This document shows, piece after piece, positions 57,493-64,000 of a DNA stretch of 64,000 nt. The stretch is from Neurospora intermedia. Taxonomy: Eukaryota > Ascomycota > Sordariomycetes > Sordariales > Sordariaceae. The stretch lies in NCBI GenBank assembly GCA_037102815.1, contig BTPP01000003.1, positions 5,704,001 through 5,768,000 on the forward strand, in the 5' to 3' direction. The notes under the pieces were generated by a model. It had not been told where the DNA came from. It searched no databases and saw nothing but the letters and a program-made list of their open reading frames with translations. Made by a program: the position numbers and the translations under genes. How positions within the stretch are numbered: position 1 is the stretch's first letter; each line of letters starts with the position of its first letter.

Positions 57493-59068
57493 GGATTTGG
57501 GTTGTTGGTGAGGGCCAGAAAGAAAGGTTATATGCTGCTTGTCCCGTGCCTCGTGCTCTCATAGGAACCTGTGTCCTCTCTACCAGCAGTTTACAACTGA
57601 TGATAGTACGTAGGTAGCTATCAATTGGTTCTTCCCTTCTTCGACGCTTCGAAGTTCAGTCAAGCACCTTGACCAGTGCGAAATCATAGCGAAACTTAGA
57701 ACCAGAGGTATAAAATACATCCCTGAAACCGTCCACGCTTACTGTGCGTGAGAAGCGATTTGCCTCACCGTCAGAACTAATTGTACATAATCCCATTTTT
57801 TTCAACAGAGTTCAGTTTGTAACCCCTCTGCTTCCAGACTTTGTCACTTCTTCTTAATATTCTGTCTTTTGTCCTTCCGACTTTTTGGTCTTCACTCTGG
57901 ACAAAACGAAGGCGGGATAGCAAAGTAGAGACTTCTCGTTGGATGGAAACAGGAACTTGCTTCATTTGGCATGAAAACATCAACTGTACTAGCCTAGGAT
58001 ACTCGGGCTCAATGACCTGGCGGGAATACCCTGGGAGGACAACGAAGTCGACCACATCGACACCGGGGGTTAGTAGCATTTCCAGCGCATGGTCTTGTCT
58101 CTAACATCCAGATCGAGACTTCAGTGTTTTCTCTTGCCTTAACCTCCGAACAAACGGCGTTTCTGTCTGATGAGATATGCCTGTGGGAGATTTTGACCAA
58201 CGAGGAGGTTGTTGGGTTGGTGGATAGTTGAACCGAGAGCCAAGTTGTACTAGCCGAGCTAGCGTATACGTTGCGACTTGCTGAACTACCATGAGCGGGG
58301 GGTCATTCACTATGAGTCAGCACCACGCCAGGAAAGACTGGAATGGATAATGAATCTACGGGTTGGTCAAACGCCGTACGGATGCCGTACAAGGCGACAG
58401 TCGGTATGGAAGTTGACGGAGGGGTCGGCGCCGAGGAAGTAGGCGTGAAGCAGCTCTGTATCGTCGGGGTACCTCACAAATCAGAGCAGGAGCCGGAATG
58501 CCGCTCAGGTCTTTGGCTGGGGAACCTTCTAGTTCAGAACTGTCTAGGCACTAGCTGTAGACGGTGGAATACCTGACGCAGATGCGGAATGGAGGGCGGA
58601 CTAAAGGTAGACAGATGACGGGAGGACGAAGAGGTTAAAAGAATCCGGACGTGAAAAGAAGTAGGAGAACCGCATACATATGCTTGGATGACCTCTTTAC
58701 CTGAGACTCTTAAGGTACTCCCGATTCCTGGTTCACACTTGTTAAGACCGCGGAGAAAGACGGGAAGGACCAAAAACAGATCCGAGGCTTCTGTCACGAA
58801 GGACCAAGAAGTTCGTCGACTGATTATGATGGTGCAAAATCTTAAGTCGTAGCGAAAGGAGCGAGGTCTAAATTCCAGACTTGCTAGGCAATGGCATGGG
58901 AAGGGAGGATGGAGGGGCAGAAAAAAAAGGGTGCTGAACGAAGTACCTGTACCCCTCATGTTCCCCCGCCTCGTCAATCGTCCACCCCGCTAACCCGCGC
59001 CAAACCTGCATGCAATTCAAGGAAGGTGCCTTTGGGCTACATAAGCCCACTCAACCAGCCATCTTTCC
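57493..59068. other. Intergenic between element families
   Basis: About 1.6 kb separating the family-1 copies from element 6. No supported gene and no further RNase H-like fragment recognised. Confidence 0.5.
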
Positions 59069-59187
59069 GTGGTTGGCTCGGTGGTGTAAAAGGCAACATC
59101 CCTGAGGTGGAATGATTTCACTTCTGACTGAGGTCCTTGAGGAAGATACGGGTTCGAATCCTGAACGGGCTGACCACACTTTTTTTT
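59069..59187 (+). ncRNA. tRNA-like element 6 (family 2)
   Basis: Second type of tRNA-like unit. It has an A-box-like GGTGGTGTAAAAGG, a B box GGTTCGAATCC and terminator TTTTTTTT at 59180-59187. The acceptor-like stem is about 12 bp: GTGGTTGGCTCG pairs with CGGGCTGACCAC, mostly Watson-Crick with several G-U pairs. Between the boxes are a hairpin GTGGAA-TGA-TTTCAC and a short hairpin TCCTTGAGGA, the latter like a class II variable arm. It is nearly identical through the middle to element 7 on the other side of RNase H-like gene 3. Confidence 0.7.
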
Positions 59188-60158
59188 GCACTTTTTTGAC
59201 TCCCTTTCTATATTGCTCTTCCTAGGTTTCATTCCAGATATTCGTGTTTCTGAGGATTGACCCAGGGACAAGGAAATACTTCTTTAGCCTGGCTTTTCTT
59301 TTGTCGTGGCGCAATCAATCCTTCTTTCCTAAAGTCTAAGGCCTCGGCCACTCTTTCCTCTTGGAACTGCCACTTCCATTCAGATTGCGCCCGAGCACTG
59401 GAATGCCGAGAAATGTATGGTCTCAACAGGTGGCGCAACGCAACTTCTACTAACTGCAGGGTTATGCACTGCAAAACCGGTTGCATCTTGCGGCAGAAAC
59501 ATTGGGCTGAGTAAGTAGCAAATGAGCGAGTTCGCTTGCAAGAAGGGGTGAACTTGCAGTTAACACTGGTCCGAGAAGGAGTCATTGTGCTATTCCCGTT
59601 TTCTGTCCCAGATGTTTTTGTCTCCTTTCTCTAGCGGCGGTAACCAACTAATTTGCAGGCTGGGTGCCTACCTCCGAGAACATACTTGGTTGATGGGCAC
59701 AAAGGCGAAATGGAGGTTACAAGAAGCATCTGCTGCACATCCACAATGTACACGATCATTCTTTTCTCCTTCAATAAACCATTGTCTCTTCAACCTTTCT
59801 GAACTTTCCGACAGCTGCTTTCTCAGTGCCAATCAATTCGTTATCTGTGTATCAAATGCCCAGAAGATGATATTACATGGCACATTAACAACGACACCAT
59901 GCCTTTCTTCTTCTTCTTGAGGCCACGCGAACTGTCGAGATATAACACCGGCAACGAGAGTTGCCCTCAAACACTAATGTTTTTCAGCAAAACATCCATT
60001 GGCAATGAACTTCATAACAGTACTAATACAGGACATCACCAGAAGGCCAACACCAACGCTATGCCCCGAGCCACGCCAGCAAGTATTACAACAGATCTTT
60101 TGGACACTGCTACCACAACCAACCCAACATTCCAGTTCTTCACCGGTACCCTGTAACG
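59188..60158. other. Downstream region of RNase H-like gene 3
   Basis: Between element 6 and the stop codon of gene 3. Short frames on both strands have no domain; no supported gene. Confidence 0.5.
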
Positions 60159-61400
60159 CTATCTCTCACCAAACCAGTCCGGCAAAGGAAAAGGTGGAGG
60201 AGTCTGGCGATCCCGAACAATTGCACCAACTTCCTCATGAACCATTCCCAAGATCCCATCTCTCTCAAACAAACGTACGTTCCGTTGGTTGAAGACGTCG
60301 GGATCAACATCGCGAGAATGTACACCCGCCGCATCATCGGCTAACCGAGGACCGATTGCGCATCTCCGAGGATTCCAGCGCACCTCCAACTCACCACCTA
60401 TGATTCTCAGACGATGCGACAACCAAACGACAGCTCGAAGAACAGGCTCGGTATGCCTGAAAGAGAACCTCTCAGGCCTCTGGTTCAGGCCCTTGCGAAG
60501 CCGATGCCAACACTCCTGCGAGTCCGTAAAGATTCGCACCTGGACTCTGGGAGCTCGGTGCTTCTCCTGCAAGCGGGTCGCGCTGTCAATGGACTGGGCA
60601 ATTGCGGCCAACTCAGCTTGACCGCTAGAGTACATCTTTTGAAAGGACCACGAGCGGACGTCGAACACTGGGTCCTGCCCACCATTTCCGTCGTTGACTG
60701 CCCATGGGTTTCGAAGCACAATCCCATAACCCCCATTAGTACCCTCCCACAGCATTTTCGGAGTCCGATTACTCGATCCATCGCAAAAGATAATGATCTG
60801 CGGGACGTTATCGACCCAAAGAGGAGATTCGCAAGCATTGCTTGCCGAGAACCTGGCACGGTTGGGAACTTCCAGTATCAACTTGCCGGCAAACTCGCGC
60901 GTTTCCTGTGTCCACAGCGCAATGCGATAGTCGTTTGAAGGGGTCGGGGAGCGTGGGGACCGCTGGCGTTCATCATCATCTTCGCCGGTAAGATCAACAA
61001 TCTCGATTGCCTTGAGCTCGGGCGAGAGGTTTCGGGCAGGCTGGGCAACCGGAACTGGTTGTGGCGAAGGGCTCCTCACTACCGGCGAAATCGGGCGTAC
61101 CGCGAGAAGGTCTCCGCCTTCGTTCCCAACGGCGGCAAGCTCATGAAGGTGCGCCGCAGGGGCCGAGTCGTTGACATTTTTGTCGCCTTGGACTCCAGGT
61201 ACAGGCAGAGGAGACCGCAAAGAAGGAGTGAGGAGGCGCTGACGCAAAGCAGGACGGGCGTCATCGCCATCGGAGTCTCCGGTTAGGTCGATAACCGGGT
61301 GGCCATCGATCTTTGGCCGTTTGGAGTCATGCACGCGAGACCGAGGCGACGGGGTGCGACTGGAATGGCCACGTTTGGGCTTCGCCTCGCTCGAGGACAT
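60159..61400 (-). CDS. RNase H-like family protein 3
   Basis: Third complete paralog, 413 aa in one exon with a true ATG. The N-terminus is basic and Ser-rich (KRPKIDGHPVIDLTGDSD); the VIDLTGDSD-type stretch, repeated later as IVDLTGEDDD, resembles SUMO-interacting motifs (hydrophobic core plus acidic tail). The family block is NDYRIALWTQETREF. The RNase H core keeps Asp in FCDGS (about 207), Glu in AELAAIA (about 263), Asp in FTDSQ (about 292) and Asp in LADDAA (about 354). The C-terminus keeps RDGILGMVHEE. It is the most diverged of the three, sharing the acidic residues and family blocks but little between them. It is flanked by the inverted pair of family-2 tRNA-like elements 6 and 7. Confidence 0.85.
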   Translation of the reverse strand: MSSSEAKPKRGHSSRTPSPRSRVHDSKRPKIDGHPVIDLTGDSDGDDARPALRQRLLTPSLRSPLPVPGVQGDKNVNDSAPAAHLHELAAVGNEGGDLLAVRPISPVVRSPSPQPVPVAQPARNLSPELKAIEIVDLTGEDDDERQRSPRSPTPSNDYRIALWTQETREFAGKLILEVPNRARFSASNACESPLWVDNVPQIIIFCDGSSNRTPKMLWEGTNGGYGIVLRNPWAVNDGNGGQDPVFDVRSWSFQKMYSSGQAELAAIAQSIDSATRLQEKHRAPRVQVRIFTDSQECWHRLRKGLNQRPERFSFRHTEPVLRAVVWLSHRLRIIGGELEVRWNPRRCAIGPRLADDAAGVHSRDVDPDVFNQRNVRLFERDGILGMVHEEVGAIVRDRQTPPPFPLPDWFGER

Positions 61401-62141
61401 TCTTATGGCGTGTGTAGTTAACTACATACATACCGGAAATTAGCTCGATTGGCTACCTTGTGACTGAGTTGACGCTGACTGAGGTAAAGGTCAACTTACG
61501 CGTTTTTTGCTTGCGAAAACGGCTAAGTTCAAGACAGAAACAAGTCCCTTTGTCAACAGGACGAGTTTGTTACGATCCAGTAACTAGGGTCTTGAACCTA
61601 CTATGCGTTCTTGCCGTCCTTGTATGCCTTGAAACACTGTCAAAGAGGCGTTACAAGGGACGATAGACGTGATTCGGTTGTTTTCAAACAGAGAACCGAA
61701 ATGAAGAACCAAGCGTGCTGTCGTAAGAAAAAGGAAAGAAAAACCAAAACAAAATGGGAGAAGACGCGTTCCGGGTGAGGCAATCATCAGACGAAAAGAA
61801 GTCGAGGCTGGCAAGCGATACCGGAAGGATACGAGTACACGGCAGGCAAAAGTGGCATTTGCTTGGGGTCACCAAATACGCAGGAAAGTTGAGACAAAAC
61901 CATGGATCACTCGCTAGATATCAATATCGATCTTGGCATAGCAAGATGCGGCTGTGAGCCGATAAGTGTCTTAATACAACATTGAAGAGTCGGAATACCT
62001 ACTGAGCATTTTCACTTTCCGGTGTTTCCCTTCTCACAGCCAGGTTAAAATACAATTGTGTGCCCAGTGTAGCTTATCTCCCATGGTGAATGGACGGGAT
62101 GGATATCCAAATCCCTAGCAGAGCTACACAAAAAGAAAAAG
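61401..62141. other. Upstream region of RNase H-like gene 3
   Basis: Promoter side of gene 3 up to element 7. No supported gene. A simple A/G-rich tract lies near 61725-61800. Confidence 0.5.
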
Positions 62142-62259
62142 AAAAAAAGTGTGGCTGCCCGGTATTGGATTCGAACCAATATCTTCCTCAAGGACCTCAA
62201 TCAGAAGTGAAATCATTCCACCTCAGGGATGTTGCCTATTACACCAACCAGCCAACCAC
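62142..62259 (-). ncRNA. tRNA-like element 7 (family 2)
   Basis: Minus-strand partner of element 6. It has a perfect T arm (ATTGG-TTCGAAT-CCAAT), a D-arm-like stem GTTG/CAAC, and a T-run terminator (62142-62148 in reverse). The acceptor-like stem GTGGTTGGCTGG pairs with CCGGGCAGCCAC with one mismatch and G-U pairs. The roughly 55 nt from GGCAACATCC to GAGGAAGATA differ from element 6 at about one position. It faces element 6 across RNase H-like gene 3. Confidence 0.72.
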
Positions 62260-64000
62260 GGAGAGAGGGCCTGTCAAGGTGCGTTATGTGTAGGTACCCT
62301 AGGGGTACCCGACCCACTATAGATTAAATGGTAGGGGAATTGCTAACGGCGACAATACTTCAATTGAAGAAAAGTCGACCGCAAAACACGGGCACGCTTC
62401 GTCTTCCAGTTCCACGCCACAATACCACTAATCCTTGCATACTCGCACTATCTCCCGTGAATACAACGGGAGATTTTGCTCCGAAGACACCCAAGCGAAG
62501 CGCAACCGTTGATGACCCACAAGCCCACCTGACCCGACCATCCTAGACGCACGCACAATGTTATGTAAGGAAGGTGCATCTAACCGCCCAGATTTCCCAT
62601 TTGGAAAGTATCAACCAAGATATGAATTTGTGAGCAAAACCAGTTTTCAGATGACTAGTGGACAGTACAAGATTTAGCTATCAAGCTTCACTCTTCTCAC
62701 TTCCTTAACCCCTTTTTCAGCGCTCACGATGTAAACAATGGCGTCGCTTAGCTTGGTGGGGCACGCCGTGGCCAAGGTGCACGACGTTTTCATTGATTGG
62801 TTGCACGCCCCCACCTACTATCGATAGCGTTTATCAGCTGCGTTTATCGCGCTTGTGGGCTTGGCAAGTACCCCGCCTTCGACGACATTCAATGTTCGCG
62901 ATGGAGTTTACCCCGCGGTTCCTCTTCCTTTCTCGGTCTCCAACGTGAATTCCGTTCCGATTAAGTTGATGGCTGAGCCCGATTCATGAGATCCAGCTTT
63001 AACTCTGAAGGCTTGTTTATTTGTGTGAAGCATTTAAGCGTCTTTCCTTTATATGCAAGGGATTAATGGAATTCCTTACACTTCATTTATGACTGAGCGT
63101 TACCAAAAAGTTAAAAGCTTCATAGCAGAATTTAAGGAGAATCCAAGGTCATTGGAAGATACCTGCTACCGTTTTATTTGATTGTTTTTATTATCCAACG
63201 GAGATCCTTTGTAAGAACATTATTTAAAGCTGGAGAAACCGTAAGGATGCGGACAGGTTTAACCATCTTGGTAATACCTCTGCGTAACTATTCGCACACC
63301 CTACCCGTTGCCTACAGACACCCAAGAGTTCCCATGGCAGTTGGGTTACCCAAACATATGATCTGTACAATGCGTATTGCAGGGCAACGAGAATTGACAA
63401 CTTACCCAGTCAAGGGCATTTACAAGAAGAAAAAAAAAAGAACCAAAAAAAAAAAAAAAAAAAAAAGAAAAAAGAAAGAAGAGAAAGCCGACGTGCGCCC
63501 ACCTCAGACCTTCCCATACACAGAAATACAAAAGAGTGGATCTGTCAGCTAGATGGCACCTGACATTGAAAATGTCGTTTTTTTGCCCACAAATTCTCGT
63601 CTTTTCAATCGATGCACAAAACATCGACTCTGACTAGGTAGGTCATTTCAGTTCTTTCACTCTTTGTCACACGGTCATTTGCACCTAATTTAATTTACAC
63701 CACCAGCCATCGCATGTCGCACGCCGCATAGGTACCAACAACCTCATCTACAACACCCTCAATGGCGGCGCGAGGAGGCGAGAAGGGAACAGGCTATGGA
63801 AATATCATCAACTGCCTTATTCCAAGAGCTTACTAAATTGGGGAGTCGGTTAATTCATTCAGTGATTCACATGTGCCCCAGGGGGGGGGGGGGGGGGCGG
63901 GGGGCGGGACCCAGATGTCGTGATGTAGTGTGTTGAGAGTGATATACGACGTGCAAATGAGTTGTGCAAAGAAATCTGACCAAGGTTGTAGCCTTTGGCT
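62260..64000. other. Intergenic to window end
   Basis: No supported gene. It holds an A-rich tract near 63425-63485 and a 17-base poly-G run at 63881-63897. An interrupted neighbour beyond 64000 cannot be judged. Confidence 0.5.

Noticed and set aside
28727-61400. RNase H-like genes as parts of LINE or LTR elements
   Set aside because: No reverse transcriptase, integrase, gag or long terminal repeats are next to any copy, and the flanking DNA differs between copies.
25689-62259. The seven tRNA-like elements as ordinary intron-containing tRNA genes
   Set aside because: They have A and B boxes and terminators, but family 1 has a mismatched acceptor stem, a bulged T stem and no standard anticodon arm, and all extend their stems beyond the acceptor. 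I cannot assign an anticodon.
1-64000. 5S rRNA, CRISPR arrays, telomeric repeats
   Set aside because: Neurospora 5S genes are dispersed, but I saw no match to their start. There are no spaced direct repeats of CRISPR type and no TTAGGG arrays.

Overview
The window is nuclear DNA of a filamentous ascomycete. It has short spliceosomal introns (about 53-104 nt, GTRNGT donors, CTAAC/CTGAC-type branch sites), long AT/GC-mixed intergenic stretches with homopolymer and microsatellite runs, and a sugar transporter almost identical to my memory of Neurospora crassa CDT-2. That transporter stands head-to-head with msh-3. I place the DNA in Neurospora or a very close Sordariaceae relative. CDT-2 differs at a few residues from the N. 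crassa protein as I recall it, so another strain or species is likely.

Layout: a RhoGAP protein (1.9-4.3 kb, -); a 5-kb gap with no supported gene; the Rab geranylgeranyltransferase beta subunit BET2 (9.3-10.3, +); a zinc-finger/AT-hook protein (12.3-14.2, +); a large disordered basic protein (16.5-19.5, -); a tiny two-exon LYR protein, the SDH assembly factor Sdh6/SDHAF1 (19.9-20.2, -); a FAH-family enzyme with a GC-AG first intron (21.0-22.0, +); a first accessory block (25.1-30.1); msh-3 (30.2-33.7, -); a 4-kb divergent gap; cdt-2 (37.7-39.5, +); a Met/Gly-rich small protein (42.9-43.9, -); a cytochrome P450 (44.6-46.4, -); the arginine methyltransferase rmt-2 (47.6-48.9, -); the polyphosphate polymerase vtc-4 (50.1-52.5, +); and a second accessory block (53.8-62.3).

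The two accessory blocks are the unusual part. Together they hold three paralogous genes for a stand-alone RNase H1-fold protein (28.7-30.1, 54.2-55.6 and 60.2-61.4 kb). All four catalytic carboxylates are kept, and a C-terminal RDGIL motif is shared by all three. There is also a decayed fourth copy (about 25.2-25.4 kb). Interspersed are seven tRNA-like elements with A box, B box, an oligo-T terminator, and flanks that extend the acceptor stem into a longer hairpin. All seven lie in these blocks and none was seen in the other roughly 48 kb. Three left/right pairs (25.7/27.5, 53.8/56.7, 59.1/62.2) converge on the DNA between them; two of these intervals contain an RNase H-like gene. I know of no described system with this layout, so I propose it as the main candidate for follow-up: an RNase H-like protein family tied to a family of Pol III tRNA-like RNAs. 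The functional link is inference from position only.

Most remaining genes are ordinary housekeeping or metabolic loci. Many intergenic stretches show nothing coding that I could support. The 5' exons of the RhoGAP gene and of the large disordered protein are not resolved.
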